This document shows, piece by piece, positions 32,703-42,128 of a stretch of 64,000 bases of DNA. The notes under the pieces are model-generated. The model made no database searches and was not told where the DNA came from. It worked only from the letters and a program-made list of their open reading frames with translations. The position numbers and the translations under genes are program-made. The DNA lies in assembly GCA_015679245.1 (NCBI GenBank), contig CP064953.1, positions 496,001-560,000 on the forward strand, in the 5' to 3' direction. This DNA is from Actinomycetaceae bacterium zg-1166. Its GTDB lineage: Bacteria > Actinomycetota > Actinomycetes > Actinomycetales > Actinomycetaceae. Positions within the stretch are counted from its first letter, which is position 1. Every line of letters begins with the position of its first letter.

Positions 32703-33548
32703 ATGGCACGTCTTATTCGCGTAGATGCGGAACTTGTACGGCGAAAACTCGCGCATTCACGCCAACATGCCAGCGAACTCATCCATGCCGGACTCGTTCA
32801 CATCGATGGGCAGAGAGTGTATAAACCTGCTCGCCAGATGGATCCTGCTCAGGCACTTGAAGTAGTAGCACGTAGGGACGATTATGTTTCGCGTGGAGCC
32901 TATAAACTCCTTGGTGCTCTTGAATATCTCGGTGAACGTGCACCTGTGATCGCCGGCAGGCGCTGCCTGGATGCGGGAGCTTCTACAGGAGGCTTTACCG
33001 ATGTGCTCCTCCGCAAGGGAGCCTCCTATGTGTGTGCTGTTGACGTAGGATACGGGCAGCTTGCGTGGCGTTTGCGTGAAGATCCACGGGTAAAGACAAT
33101 CGAACGGACGAATATCCGCACACTCGATCCGCAGGTAGTAGCCCCTGCTCCGAGCCTCGTCGTGGGAGATCTCTCTTTCATTTCCTTGACTCTTCTTATT
33201 GAACCGCTCGTCAAGGCGGCTACACCCAAGGCTGACTTCCTTCTTATGGTCAAACCTCAGTTTGAGGTGGGACGGGAAAAACTTGGAGCTGGGGGAGTGG
33301 TACGTGATCTGCGTCTGCACGCTACCGCTGTGGCGCGTGTAGCTCACTCTGCCCAGAAAAATGGGCTCGCGGTTCTCGCTGTGGCACCCTCGCCTCTCCC
33401 CGGCCCTGCTGGGAACGTGGAGTATTTCCTTCATATGCGCGCAACTCAAGGAGAAAGTCTCGAAGCTCACGGAGATCTGGGTTCTGACCTTGAGGTCGCA
33501 ATCACGCGAGCCATTGAGGAAGGACCAGCAGGAAGGAAGGTCGAATGA
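32703..33548 (+). CDS. tlyA: TlyA rRNA 2'-O-methyltransferase
   Basis: A 281-aa SAM-dependent methyltransferase. An N-terminal S4 domain (RLIRVDAELVRRKLAHSRQHA to YKPARQ) is joined to an FtsJ-like Rossmann fold with DAGASTGGFTDVLL (SAM motif), the catalytic lysine in RGAYKLLGAL, VGDLSFISLTLL and the second lysine in MVKPQFEVG. In mycobacteria TlyA methylates 16S C1409 and 23S C1920 and confers sensitivity to capreomycin; the older name hemolysin is misleading. AAGGAAGGAGAG precedes the ATG. It overlaps nadK by four bases. Confidence 0.95.
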   Translation: MARLIRVDAELVRRKLAHSRQHASELIHAGLVHIDGQRVYKPARQMDPAQALEVVARRDDYVSRGAYKLLGALEYLGERAPVIAGRRCLDAGASTGGFTDVLLRKGASYVCAVDVGYGQLAWRLREDPRVKTIERTNIRTLDPQVVAPAPSLVVGDLSFISLTLLIEPLVKAATPKADFLLMVKPQFEVGREKLGAGGVVRDLRLHATAVARVAHSAQKNGLAVLAVAPSPLPGPAGNVEYFLHMRATQGESLEAHGDLGSDLEVAITRAIEEGPAGRKVE

Positions 33549-34384
33549 CTCGCAAGATTCTCCTTGTAGCTCATCCAGAAAAGCCCGATGTGTGCCGCTC
33601 GTGCGAGTATGTTCGTGTCGAATGTGAGCGGCATGGGATTGTGGTGGATTCCTCCGAATCCGAGGAAGCAGCCGAAGAAGCCGAACTTATCCTCGTCTTT
33701 GGGGGAGATGGCACCGTGTTGCGGGGAGCTGAACTTGGACGGCCAGCCGGAGTGCCCATTCTTGGAATCAACTATGGACACGTCGGCTTCCTTTCTGAAG
33801 CCGACCCTGATGAACTCCCTGGTGTCCTTTCCCAAATCCTTGATCGTGCCTGGAGCGTGGAAGAACGTATGACGATTGACGTTACCGTCACGCGCCCAGA
33901 TGGAAGCACGCAGAGAAGCTGGGCACTCAACGAGGCTGCGATTTCCAAGGACGAAGCTGCGCGTATGCTCGAAGTTTCTATTGGTGTCGATGGGCGCGAA
34001 CTCTCCAACTTTAGTGTCGATACCGTACTTTTCTCCTCAGCTACAGGTTCCACGGCCTACAACTTTTCTGCTGGAGGGCCCATCGTCTGGCCGAATGTGG
34101 AAGGGATGGTGCTCACTCCAATTGCTGCACACGCACTCTTTACTCGCCCGCTTGTTGTAGGGCCTGATTCCACACTTGAACTGCATGTACAGAGCGAGAG
34201 TGCGCTTGTCTCCTGCGATGGAAGGAGAAACCTACGTGCTCCAGCTGGCTCGCAGATTCGCGCGACGAAGGGGGAGAGTCCAGTTCTCCTGGCGCGTTTG
34301 AACGATACGCCTTTTTCTGGGCGCCTTGTGACAAAGTTCCAACTGCCCGTCAAAGGCTGGCGCACTCCACCCACCCGCATGTGA
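33545..34384 (+). CDS. nadK: NAD kinase
   Basis: A 279-aa enzyme that phosphorylates NAD to NADP. The diagnostic GGDGT motif is in LILVFGGDGTVLRGAEL, followed by LGINYGHVGFLSEADPDEL, the NE/D motif ALNEAAISKD, and the glycine-rich FSSATGSTAYNFSAGGPIVWP. Length is typical of actinobacterial PpnK. The ATG overlaps the tlyA stop (ATGA) and follows AGGAAGG. It is the usual middle gene of the tlyA-nadK-recN order. Confidence 0.95.
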   Translation: MTRKILLVAHPEKPDVCRSCEYVRVECERHGIVVDSSESEEAAEEAELILVFGGDGTVLRGAELGRPAGVPILGINYGHVGFLSEADPDELPGVLSQILDRAWSVEERMTIDVTVTRPDGSTQRSWALNEAAISKDEAARMLEVSIGVDGRELSNFSVDTVLFSSATGSTAYNFSAGGPIVWPNVEGMVLTPIAAHALFTRPLVVGPDSTLELHVQSESALVSCDGRRNLRAPAGSQIRATKGESPVLLARLNDTPFSGRLVTKFQLPVKGWRTPPTRM

Positions 34385-34442
34385 CTCTTTGCGCCTAACT
34401 CTGCTGGCCGCATGTAGATCCACCATCGTTTAAGAGGAAGCC

Positions 34443-36143
34443 ATGATCGACGAACTACGTATCACCAACCTTGGAGTTATCGAGGAGGCTCATCTGCCTC
34501 TACACGGTGGACTTACCGCTCTTACTGGCGAGACAGGTGCGGGAAAGACGATGGCTGTCACCTCGCTCCAACTCCTTCTAGGAGCCAAAGCAGATTCGAG
34601 CAAAGTGCGCCACGGTGCCGAGGCTGCACATGTGGAAGGCGTGTTTCTCGTTCCTGCTACCTCACCAATTCTTGAGGAGATTTCTGAGGCAGGGGGAGCC
34701 TACGATGTTGAAGGTGAGGAGGCCACTCTTGTTATTGCACGGCATATCCCTGCCAAAGGAAGATCGCGAGCCTTCATAGGAGGACGTACCGTTCCCACTG
34801 CCGTCCTTACCCATATCGCGAGTTCTCTGGTGAGTGTACATGGCCAGAGTGACCAGATCCGCCTGGCTACACCTGCTCAGCAGCGGCGTGCACTTGATTC
34901 CTTCGCTGGTGAGGGTGTGACTGAGTGCCTCCTGCGCTGGAAGGAAGCCCTCGCCGCCCATATGCAGGCTTGTGCGCGTCTGCGCGAGCACGAGGAACGT
35001 GCCCATGAGGCTGTGCGCGAACGGATTGCTCTTGAGGCACTTCTCGCAAAGGTTGAGGAAGTCAACCCCTATGAAGGAGAGGATGAGGAACTCAAGGCAG
35101 AAGCTGCGCGCCTGGAAAATTCTGACGCACTTTTTGCTGCCCTTTCCGGAGCTGCTGCAGAAATCTCTGGGTCAGATACCGTAGATTCTCCTGCTTTGGC
35201 AGGAATCGAACACGCGCTTGCAGCTTTGCTGCCTTTCAGTGAGGATCCTCAGATTGCTCAAGCCTGCGAGCGCCTTGAATCGGTGCGCGTGGATCTCTCG
35301 GATCTTGCAGGTGATCTTGCCTTAACAGCAGCGCATGTGGAAGCTGACCCTGAGCGGCTTCATCACATCTATACTCGGCGCCAGGAGCTAGCAGGATTGC
35401 GCAAAGATCTCATGATGGGGATTGACGAGATACTCGATATGGCTAGGAAGGCAAGAGAATCCCTTGCTTCCCTCGCTCATCCTGAGGCAACACGTGAGCG
35501 TCTAGCAGAGCGAGTAGAAGAAACCGATGCCACCTGCCAGAAGATCAGTGCGCAGCTGACAGCACTGCGTAGAGAAGCTGCGCTTCGCCTTCAGAGCCTC
35601 GTCCAAGTTGAGCTTCCCGAGCTTTCTCTGGCCGATGCACGCTTTGAGATCCGTGTGGAGAGTGGCAGCGAGCGTACTGCTCATGGCACTGACACGGTTG
35701 CTTTTCTCCTTGCCTCTCATGCAGGTGCCCCACTCACAGCGTTAGGTGAAGGCGCTTCGGGTGGTGAACTCTCACGCCTCATGCTGGCGGTCGAGGTTTC
35801 TCTCGCCTCCGTCTCGAATGAGACAGGACACACTTTCCTCTTCGATGAAGTTGATGCTGGAGTGGGCGGGCGGGCAGCTCTCAGTGTGGGGAGACGTCTG
35901 GCTAAACTTGCCGAAAGTGCCCAGATTCTCCTCGTCACGCATCTTGCTCAGGTTGCTGCATATGCTTCTACACAGGCGATTGTGGAGAAAAACGTGGAAG
36001 GTGGGGTAGCGCTCACTCACGTGCGAGAAGTGCAAGGTGAGGAGCGCCTGGCGGAGTTGGCGAGAATGCTCGCTGGAAACGATACGGAGGCGGCACGCGC
36101 TCATGCGGCTGAGCTGCTTTCGGATGCGAATATGGCACGATAA
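34443..36143 (+). CDS. recN: DNA repair protein RecN
   Basis: A 566-aa SMC-like ATPase in double-strand break repair. The N-terminal Walker A is LTGETGAGKTMAVTSLQLLLG, central residues about 160-380 form a coiled coil with charged heptads, the signature motif is GEGASGGELSRLMLAVEVSLAS, and Walker B is TFLFDEVDAGVGGRAALSVG followed by LLVTHLAQVAAYA. AGAGGAAG precedes the ATG. It is 58 bases after nadK. Length is typical of the family. Confidence 0.95.
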   Translation: MIDELRITNLGVIEEAHLPLHGGLTALTGETGAGKTMAVTSLQLLLGAKADSSKVRHGAEAAHVEGVFLVPATSPILEEISEAGGAYDVEGEEATLVIARHIPAKGRSRAFIGGRTVPTAVLTHIASSLVSVHGQSDQIRLATPAQQRRALDSFAGEGVTECLLRWKEALAAHMQACARLREHEERAHEAVRERIALEALLAKVEEVNPYEGEDEELKAEAARLENSDALFAALSGAAAEISGSDTVDSPALAGIEHALAALLPFSEDPQIAQACERLESVRVDLSDLAGDLALTAAHVEADPERLHHIYTRRQELAGLRKDLMMGIDEILDMARKARESLASLAHPEATRERLAERVEETDATCQKISAQLTALRREAALRLQSLVQVELPELSLADARFEIRVESGSERTAHGTDTVAFLLASHAGAPLTALGEGASGGELSRLMLAVEVSLASVSNETGHTFLFDEVDAGVGGRAALSVGRRLAKLAESAQILLVTHLAQVAAYASTQAIVEKNVEGGVALTHVREVQGEERLAELARMLAGNDTEAARAHAAELLSDANMAR

Positions 36144-36147
36144 TCAC

Positions 36148-37323
36148 GTGGCATTTCTGTTTGGACATAAGAGGGACGAGGGTGCACGCGAAGGCATCGT
36201 AGGCTCGGCGCAGGTTGATCCTCGAACAAAGAATCTAACTAAGCGCCTCCATTCCGGTGCAATCGCCGTCATTAACCACGTCGACATTGATCGTGTGGCA
36301 GCTGAGGCACTCGTTGAGTGCAAGCCTGCTGCGGTACTTAATGCGGCGAAGTCCACGTCTGGGCGTTATCCGAACCTAGGGCCGGGGATCCTATTCGGGG
36401 CGAAGATCCCGCTTATTGATGACCTTGGTACTGAGATCATGGATGTGCGCGAGGGGCAGAAGTTGCGCATCGAGGGTGGGCGCGTCTACGCAGGAGAGAC
36501 TCTCCTGGCTGAGGGAACACTCCAGAATGCTGAGACTCTAGCTGCCGATCAAGAAGCTGCACGTGTGGGGATGGGGATTCAGCTGCGAGCCTTTGCTTCC
36601 AACACGATGGAGTACGTGGAGCGCGAACAAGATCTTATTTTCGACAAAGTGGGTGTTCCCGAGGTGAGCACACCGCTATCTGGACGTCACGCCCTCGTCG
36701 TTGTGCGCGGCTATAACTACAAAGAAGATCTAGCTACCTTACGAGCCTATATTCGCGAATATAAGCCAGTGCTGATCGGTGTAGATGGAGGCGCCGATGC
36801 TCTCGTCAAATCCGGGTATAAGCCCGACATAATCGTAGGAGATATGGATTCCGTCTCCGATAAGACCTTGAAATCTGGAGCTGAAGTGGTAGTACATGCC
36901 TACCGCGATGGGCGCGCACCGGGAAAGAAACGCGTGGAAGATCTGGGAGTAGCGCACACAGTGTTCCCCTGTACAGGCACCTCAGAGGACGTAGCGATGT
37001 TGTTGGCGGATGCTAAGGGAGCCAAACTCATCGTGGCAGTTGGTACGCACAATACGCTTGTTGAATTCTTAGATAAGGGAAGAGCGGGAATGGCCTCTAC
37101 TTTCCTTACGCGCCTGACAGTGGGCGGCAAACTCATTGATGCCAAAGGAGTCTCTCAGCTCTATCGTTCGCGAATCTCCAGCTGGCAGATTTTAGCCCTC
37201 GTTCTCTCGGGCTGTGTGGCGATTGGCGCAGCTATTGCTTCCACTGCGGTGGGACAGACAATCTTTGGAATCTCGTTGGCATGGTTGGGTGACATCTTCC
37301 TCTGGGTCACCTCACTCTTTTGA
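36148..37323 (+). CDS. steA: SteA-like septal cell-wall protein with TPP kinase-like fold
   Basis: A 391-aa protein. The region about 180-330 resembles a thiamine pyrophosphokinase catalytic fold (LIGVDGGADALVKSGYKPDIIVGDMDSVSD), which is retained without clear evidence of thiamine activity in this family. A C-terminal membrane segment (ILALVLSGCVAIGAAIASTA) anchors it. In Corynebacterium glutamicum SteA with SteB affects septal peptidoglycan hydrolysis and cell separation. The GTG at 36148 is four bases past recN and lacks a strong ribosome binding site, so coupling is likely. steB follows directly. Confidence 0.85.
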   Translation: MAFLFGHKRDEGAREGIVGSAQVDPRTKNLTKRLHSGAIAVINHVDIDRVAAEALVECKPAAVLNAAKSTSGRYPNLGPGILFGAKIPLIDDLGTEIMDVREGQKLRIEGGRVYAGETLLAEGTLQNAETLAADQEAARVGMGIQLRAFASNTMEYVEREQDLIFDKVGVPEVSTPLSGRHALVVVRGYNYKEDLATLRAYIREYKPVLIGVDGGADALVKSGYKPDIIVGDMDSVSDKTLKSGAEVVVHAYRDGRAPGKKRVEDLGVAHTVFPCTGTSEDVAMLLADAKGAKLIVAVGTHNTLVEFLDKGRAGMASTFLTRLTVGGKLIDAKGVSQLYRSRISSWQILALVLSGCVAIGAAIASTAVGQTIFGISLAWLGDIFLWVTSLF

Positions 37324-37337
37324 TGCAAAGGCACGTC

Positions 37338-38324
37338 ATGGTTGATTTTCGATACCACATAGTTTCCCTTGTCTCGGTGTTTCTTGCCCTTGCGGTAGGG
37401 ATCATTCTGGGGGCTGGACCGCTACAGAACTCCATCGGGAACTCACTTAACTCTCAGGTGGATACCTTGCGTGAATCGCGTGAGGAGTTGCGTACTCAGC
37501 TCGATAATGTCAAGGCGGAAGCCTCTACTGCCAATGCTGCACTTGAGGTGGCTGCTGAGCAGATCCTGCCAGGTACGCTCACTGGGCGCCGCGTGGCACT
37601 TGTGGCAATACCCGGTGTGGATGACACTGATCTGACGACGACGAAAGATCGCCTTGTCAGTGCTGGTGCAGAGATTTCTAGCATGGTGAGCCTCACCAAC
37701 TCTTTCGCATCTTCTGAACAGGCGACTTATCGGCAAGCTCTCGCCTCGCAAATGGCGAGCTATGTGGGCGTACAGGGCGCTTCCACGGATGCCGTTGTCG
37801 CTTCGGCTTTGGATTATGTGCTGCGTACCGATCCCACAGATTCTAATGCCAAGGTACTTCTAGGCTCCCTCACAGCTGATAGCAACGCTCTTCTCAAGGT
37901 GGTGAGTGAGCAGCACAGCGCTGCTGAAGTGATCGTATTCCTCTCGCCGGCCAAGATTCCTCTTGCTTCGATGAAGGATACTGAAGCTCTGAGGAGTGCA
38001 AGCTCGGAGATCGGCGCCCAGGTGGCGATTTATGCTCAAGCCTTTGCCACCTCTGCCTCCCGTGGCCCTGCTGTGGGCGTAGGATCAGGGGCTGAAGATG
38101 GCGATATCCTCCATGCTATGCGCGAGGACGGACGCGGCTCCACAGTGGATTCGGTGGGAACGCCTCTCTGCGAGATCAATACGGTAATTGCGGTGGCACA
38201 CGAGCTTACTTCTACGCACGTCTCCTTGGGTGCTGCAACAGGGGCTGAAATCGTCCTTGGTTCGCGCGTAAATGCGGCGGCTGCCACGGCTCCGACGGTC
38301 GGATCTGCTGCAGAGAACGGCTGA
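37338..38324 (+). CDS. steB: SteB / MctB-family membrane protein
   Basis: A 328-aa protein with an N-terminal membrane segment (HIVSLVSVFLALAVGIILGA), a coiled coil (about 30-75, SQVDTLRESREELRTQLDNV) and an extracytoplasmic domain. It belongs to the family that includes mycobacterial Rv1698/MctB and corynebacterial SteB. MctB has been discussed as a copper-related outer envelope protein, but this organism lacks a mycolate membrane as far as can be seen, so the SteB role with SteA in septation is more likely. The ATG at 37338 was chosen for its AAAGG; codons at 37320-37325 in frame lie within the steA stop. Confidence 0.85.
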   Translation: MVDFRYHIVSLVSVFLALAVGIILGAGPLQNSIGNSLNSQVDTLRESREELRTQLDNVKAEASTANAALEVAAEQILPGTLTGRRVALVAIPGVDDTDLTTTKDRLVSAGAEISSMVSLTNSFASSEQATYRQALASQMASYVGVQGASTDAVVASALDYVLRTDPTDSNAKVLLGSLTADSNALLKVVSEQHSAAEVIVFLSPAKIPLASMKDTEALRSASSEIGAQVAIYAQAFATSASRGPAVGVGSGAEDGDILHAMREDGRGSTVDSVGTPLCEINTVIAVAHELTSTHVSLGAATGAEIVLGSRVNAAAATAPTVGSAAENG

Positions 38325-38327
38325 GAG

Positions 38328-39161
38328 ATGAGAGGGCGCTCGCTTCTTGCAGCGGCAAGTGCAGGTGTGGCTTCTTGGGGGTGTGCCCACCTTGCCTCAC
38401 GGCTTCCTGGGGCGTGGGAGCGTTCCTCTTTTACTGGTGCAACCGTGAACTTGGTGGAGGGTGCTGTAGCTCTTAGCGGGCTTGCTGCCGCTTCTCTTGT
38501 GAATCCGGCTCCAACTGCACTCACAGTGGCGGTGTCCAGTGCAGGAAGTGCAGGAATTCTCGATGACCACTTCGAGGAAGTATTTCCTGCCAAGGGGAAG
38601 GGCTTGTCCGGTCATCTTGGTGCTTTACGCGAGGGCAAGCTCACCACAGGTGCTCTTAAGATTGTCCTTATCGGCTCAGGAGCCGCAATTTCTGCCGCAC
38701 TTATGGGACGAGATGAGCTGGTGAAAGACTCATCGCCCACCAGAAAAGTAGGATCGAGGCTTCTCACATGGGGTGAGCGCACAGCTCTCATCGCCGGAAG
38801 CGCCAACCTTATCAACCTCCTCGATCTTCGTCCAGGGCGCGCCCTTAAAGTTTCGGCACTCTTCGCTCTTGCCCTCCTCGCTTCGGGCGAAGCCTCAGCG
38901 CGGTCGGCAGCTTCCGGAGTGCTTGCTACCAGTGCAGTGTGCGCGCCAGGCGATCTTTCTGGGCGCACGATGCTTGGCGATACGGGAGCTAACGCCCTCG
39001 GTGCGGCACTCGGTTTCGGATTCGCTACTCGTCCGCTGCCTCGTCGTATTGCCTTAGGGCTTGTTGTGGCACTTACCCTCGCCTCAGAGAGAGTATCCTT
39101 CTCCGCCGTCATTGAGAAGACACCCGCCCTCGCCTGGCTTGACTCGCTGGGACGCTCCTAA
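38328..39161 (+). CDS. MraY/WecA-like membrane glycosyl-phosphate transferase homologue
   Basis: A 277-aa hydrophobic protein with a reduced MraY/WecA pattern: GILDDHFEEVFPAKGKGL with the DD motif, KGLSGHLGALREGKLTTGALK, NLINLLDLRPGRALK in place of the NxxNxxDGLDGLA motif, and MLGDTGANALGAALGFGF. Aspartates of the active site appear to be partly kept. The family transfers sugar-phosphate to polyprenyl phosphate. Activity cannot be inferred with confidence, because the protein is shorter than MraY (about 330-360 aa). It is three bases after steB and just before murJ, so a cell-envelope role is likely. Confidence 0.75.
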   Translation: MRGRSLLAAASAGVASWGCAHLASRLPGAWERSSFTGATVNLVEGAVALSGLAAASLVNPAPTALTVAVSSAGSAGILDDHFEEVFPAKGKGLSGHLGALREGKLTTGALKIVLIGSGAAISAALMGRDELVKDSSPTRKVGSRLLTWGERTALIAGSANLINLLDLRPGRALKVSALFALALLASGEASARSAASGVLATSAVCAPGDLSGRTMLGDTGANALGAALGFGFATRPLPRRIALGLVVALTLASERVSFSAVIEKTPALAWLDSLGRS

Positions 39162-39173
39162 GGTTGGGTATCG

Positions 39174-40757
39174 ATGAGCAAGCTGAGCTCTTCGATTGTC
39201 GGGGCGGTGGGTTCCATCGCCCTACTTACTCTTCTTGCACGTCTCATGGGGTTCCTGCGCACGTGGGTACAAAATGGTGCCCTGGGAGACACTGAAGCGG
39301 GAGTTGCCTATTCCACCTCGAACACCGTGCCGAATGTTCTTTTTGAGGTGGCAGCTGGTGGTGCTCTTGCCGGGGCTGTTATCCCTCTCCTCTCTGGTTT
39401 TTTGGCGAAGAAAATGCACGAGGAGCTTTCGCGCACAGCTTCGGCTCTCCTCACGTGGATGTGCCTTGTGGGTCTTCCGATGGCAGGGATTGTGGCTCTT
39501 GTAGCCACACCTCTCACACGTGCTCTCATTGGTGAGACGAATTCGGATCAACTTGCACTCGCTGCCACTTTGTTAAGAATGTTTGCACTCCAGATTCCCC
39601 TCTATGGGATTTCGGTTGTGCTCACTGGAATCTTGCAGGCACATAAGAAGTTTGTTCTTCCCGCTCTTGCGCCGATGCTCTCTTCCCTTGTTGTCATTGG
39701 CGTTTTTGTGGCCTTCGCGCATACAGCTAATGGTGCTCAAAATGATCCGGGGACACTGTCGGCCATCTCGATCTATCTTCTTGGATGGGGGACGACGATC
39801 GGAGTTCTCGTCTTTTCTTTCCCCCAACTCATTCCGGCTGCGCGACTTGTGCGGTTGCGCCCCACGTTGAGTTTTCCACCAGGTGTAGCGCGACGTGCTC
39901 TCGCTCTCATGGGAGCCGGAATGGGAGGGTTATTGGCTCAACAGGTTCAGATCGTCACGATCATGTGGGTAGCCAACACCCAAGGCGGTGAAGGTGCACA
40001 GGGAGCCTATCCTATCTATACGTTTGCCAATGCTGTGTATATGGTGCCCTATGCTGTGCTTGCCGTTCCCATCGCTACGGCTCTTTTCCCGCGCCTTTCT
40101 GAGGTGGCTGCTTTGCCGGGGCAACCTGGACTTTCGCACCTAACCGCAGCCTCCACACGCCTTGTCGCCGATGTGGGTCTCATATGCGTTACTCTTCTTG
40201 TTGTTCTTGCTGCGCCTGCTGAGCTTGTTTTTAGTGCCTTGCGTCCAGCCGCAGGAATGGAAATTGCTCTCGTGGCAATGGCACCTGGCCTCGTGGGATA
40301 CTGCCTCATCTATCACTGTTCACGGGTGCTTTACGCTGTGGAGGCCACGCGCCATGTTGCACTTGTGAATGCTCTCGCCTGGCTTAGCGTTGTAGCGGCA
40401 CTCCTTGCGCACGTGGTTCTGGGTGTGGAAGGGCGCGAGGCTGTCCTACGGGCTATTGGCATCGCCATGAGTGTGGGAATGAGTATGGGAGCTTTCGGTG
40501 AGCTCTGGGCAATTAGACAGGCTCTAGGAGGAGCGGCTGTTGCTGGAATAGTCCGATCTTTCCTGTCGGTGGGAGCGACGATGGCAGGTGTAGGTGGTCT
40601 TGCCTACGGCGCAGTTCGCCTCGTGATAAGCCTCATCGGAGTTGGTTTCTTCGGTGGGCTTCTCGCGGCTCTCGTCGGTGGCGGTATCGTCGTAGCTGGT
40701 GGTTGTGTGGCACTCCTGGCTTGGGAACGTCCTGCTCTTCGGGAGCTTCGCAGGTAG
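39174..40757 (+). CDS. murJ: MurJ-like lipid II flippase
   Basis: A 527-aa polytopic membrane protein of the MviN/MurJ family (MOP superfamily), with about fourteen hydrophobic segments. Family features are the N-terminal LARLMGFLRTWVQNGALG, STSNTVPNVLFEVAAGGALAGAVIP, and the later YTFANAVYMVPYAVLAVPIATALFP. It lacks the long cytoplasmic pseudokinase extension of mycobacterial MviN. It would export lipid-linked peptidoglycan precursors across the plasma membrane. It starts 12 bases after the MraY-like gene. It ends the long plus-strand run. Confidence 0.9.
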   Translation: MSKLSSSIVGAVGSIALLTLLARLMGFLRTWVQNGALGDTEAGVAYSTSNTVPNVLFEVAAGGALAGAVIPLLSGFLAKKMHEELSRTASALLTWMCLVGLPMAGIVALVATPLTRALIGETNSDQLALAATLLRMFALQIPLYGISVVLTGILQAHKKFVLPALAPMLSSLVVIGVFVAFAHTANGAQNDPGTLSAISIYLLGWGTTIGVLVFSFPQLIPAARLVRLRPTLSFPPGVARRALALMGAGMGGLLAQQVQIVTIMWVANTQGGEGAQGAYPIYTFANAVYMVPYAVLAVPIATALFPRLSEVAALPGQPGLSHLTAASTRLVADVGLICVTLLVVLAAPAELVFSALRPAAGMEIALVAMAPGLVGYCLIYHCSRVLYAVEATRHVALVNALAWLSVVAALLAHVVLGVEGREAVLRAIGIAMSVGMSMGAFGELWAIRQALGGAAVAGIVRSFLSVGATMAGVGGLAYGAVRLVISLIGVGFFGGLLAALVGGGIVVAGGCVALLAWERPALRELRR

Positions 40758-40813
40758 CCTCAAAGGTAGGGATAAGCTCATATTCTGCGAGGCATAGCTG
40801 AGAACGTGTGCGC

Positions 40814-41461
40814 CTACCTCATTTGCTCTTCCTGTGTGCGAAGGGCAGTGCCTGCCACGTAGGCAAGAACCCCACTAACCAGCGTGGGACAAGCGAGATC
40901 ACCAGCGAGAATAGCGTGTACTACTTCGTCGAGCTTGACCCATCGTGTCTCGATTTCAGCTTCCTCCTCCTCGCGGATGAAGCGCGTGGATGCTCTATGG
41001 ACACCTCGGGCAAGGAACACGTGTAAACGTTCATTTGAGCAGCCAGGCGAAACGAAGAAATTGACGAGAGGTTCGAAGGAATCAGCTTCCATGTCCGTCT
41101 CTTCAAAGAGTTCACGCGCTGCGGCCTCGCGCGGGTTTTCTCCCGAGATATCGAGGAGTCCGGCAGGGATCTCCCACATCATTCGCGCAATTGGGTGACG
41201 ATACTGGCGGATAAGGAGAACTTCTTCGCCTTCCTCATGTTCGCGAAGAGCGAGGATTGCCACGGCATCGTCATGATCGATGTACTCACGGGTAAGAGGA
41301 GTGGAATCGAGCGTGATGTGATCCTCAAGGAGATCGAGGATAGAACCGCGGTAGGGTACGAAGCGTTCGTCGAGATGAACATGGGAAGGAAGATAGGTAT
41401 CTGCAAGACTAGGCTCCTCGCGAAAGTACGGGGAACGTTCGGGTGTGAATTCGCTTCGCAT
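40814..41461 (-). CDS. Nudix hydrolase, ADP-ribose pyrophosphatase type
   Basis: A 215-aa Nudix protein. The Nudix box is GENPREAAARELFEETDM, where D replaces the usual G of EExGU and the spacing before the box is one residue longer, as in the actinobacterial ADP-ribose pyrophosphatase group (Rv1700-like). The preceding MWEIPAGLLD and following SPGCSNERLHVFLA are also characteristic. It should hydrolyse ADP-ribose or related nucleotide-sugars. GAGGAGAG precedes the ATG. In mycobacteria the orthologue lies downstream of mctB; here it converges on murJ. Confidence 0.88.
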   Translation of the reverse strand: MRSEFTPERSPYFREEPSLADTYLPSHVHLDERFVPYRGSILDLLEDHITLDSTPLTREYIDHDDAVAILALREHEEGEEVLLIRQYRHPIARMMWEIPAGLLDISGENPREAAARELFEETDMEADSFEPLVNFFVSPGCSNERLHVFLARGVHRASTRFIREEEEAEIETRWVKLDEVVHAILAGDLACPTLVSGVLAYVAGTALRTQEEQMR

Positions 41462-42128
41462 ATTCTCTCCTCATCGTGTGCGTGCCGTATTCTGGAAGTC
41501 GTTCGTGCAGGTAGGATGCTTCTCCACTCTACTCGGCTGAGCTACTGTGTGCGTGGAGAGTAGCGCGTTGAATGAGCTAGTGGATACGGGTGCAGAAAGA
41601 AGCCGCCCCGTGATTGGGGAGTGATAGGTCTAGCTTGCTCTCCAAGCATCCCGCTTACTTTCCAAGTAGCCCATTTAGGCTACAAGGATCGCACTCGCCC
41701 TCCTCATATCATGCTTGCCATAGCTCCAAGCACCGCACTCGCCCCTCTCTGCATCATGCCCGCCACAGCTCCAAGTATCATGCCCGCCAGCCTCCTCAAA
41801 AACCGAACCCTCTTGACCTCTCATCGTGTTCACCTTCCTGAATACTGTGCCCAAGGAGTCTCGATTCACTGGAGAGTGCAGCTTAATCTGCTGGCGTTCC
41901 ACGCTGATATGAAGTACGTCGATTAAGAGAGGAAGCGCCTTCGTTGACTGACTTATGAACCTGTGAGGAAACCTGCGCAGCGGTGCAGTGAGGATACAAC
42001 GTGTGATGGAGCTGCACGGGTTCACTCGCAGTCATTGTTGAGATGACGAGGGGAAAGGATGCGTCGCGTTGAAGGAAAAAGGGGAGTACAGTGGTGTTTC
42101 GCTGAACCGAAAAAAGGAATGTAGTTTG
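41462..42128. other. Intergenic region upstream of the Nramp gene
   Basis: A 667-base region without a supported gene. It contains imperfect tandem repeats (41691-41790). The open frames across it have no conserved-looking sequence. The leader just before the Nramp start (about 42080-42128) is purine-rich, and I do not recognise a riboswitch in it. Confidence 0.4.
41691..41790 (+). repeat. Imperfect 44-bp tandem repeats
   Basis: Two and a partial third copy. Both full copies start GCACTCGCCC and end GCCAYAGCTCCAAG, at 41691-41730 and 41735-41775; the partial copy is TATCATGCCCGCCAG at 41776-41790. The repeats are diverged by a few bases and non-coding. Confidence 0.75.

Noticed and set aside
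36037-36147. Extension of steA upstream into recN
   Set aside because: The added residues overlap recN in another frame and are not family-like; GTG 36148 directly follows the recN stop.
42064-42128. Possible yybP-ykoY manganese riboswitch before the Nramp gene (AAAAGGGGAGTA)
   Set aside because: Only a short match to the 5' part. The second conserved half and the expected stem pairings are missing.
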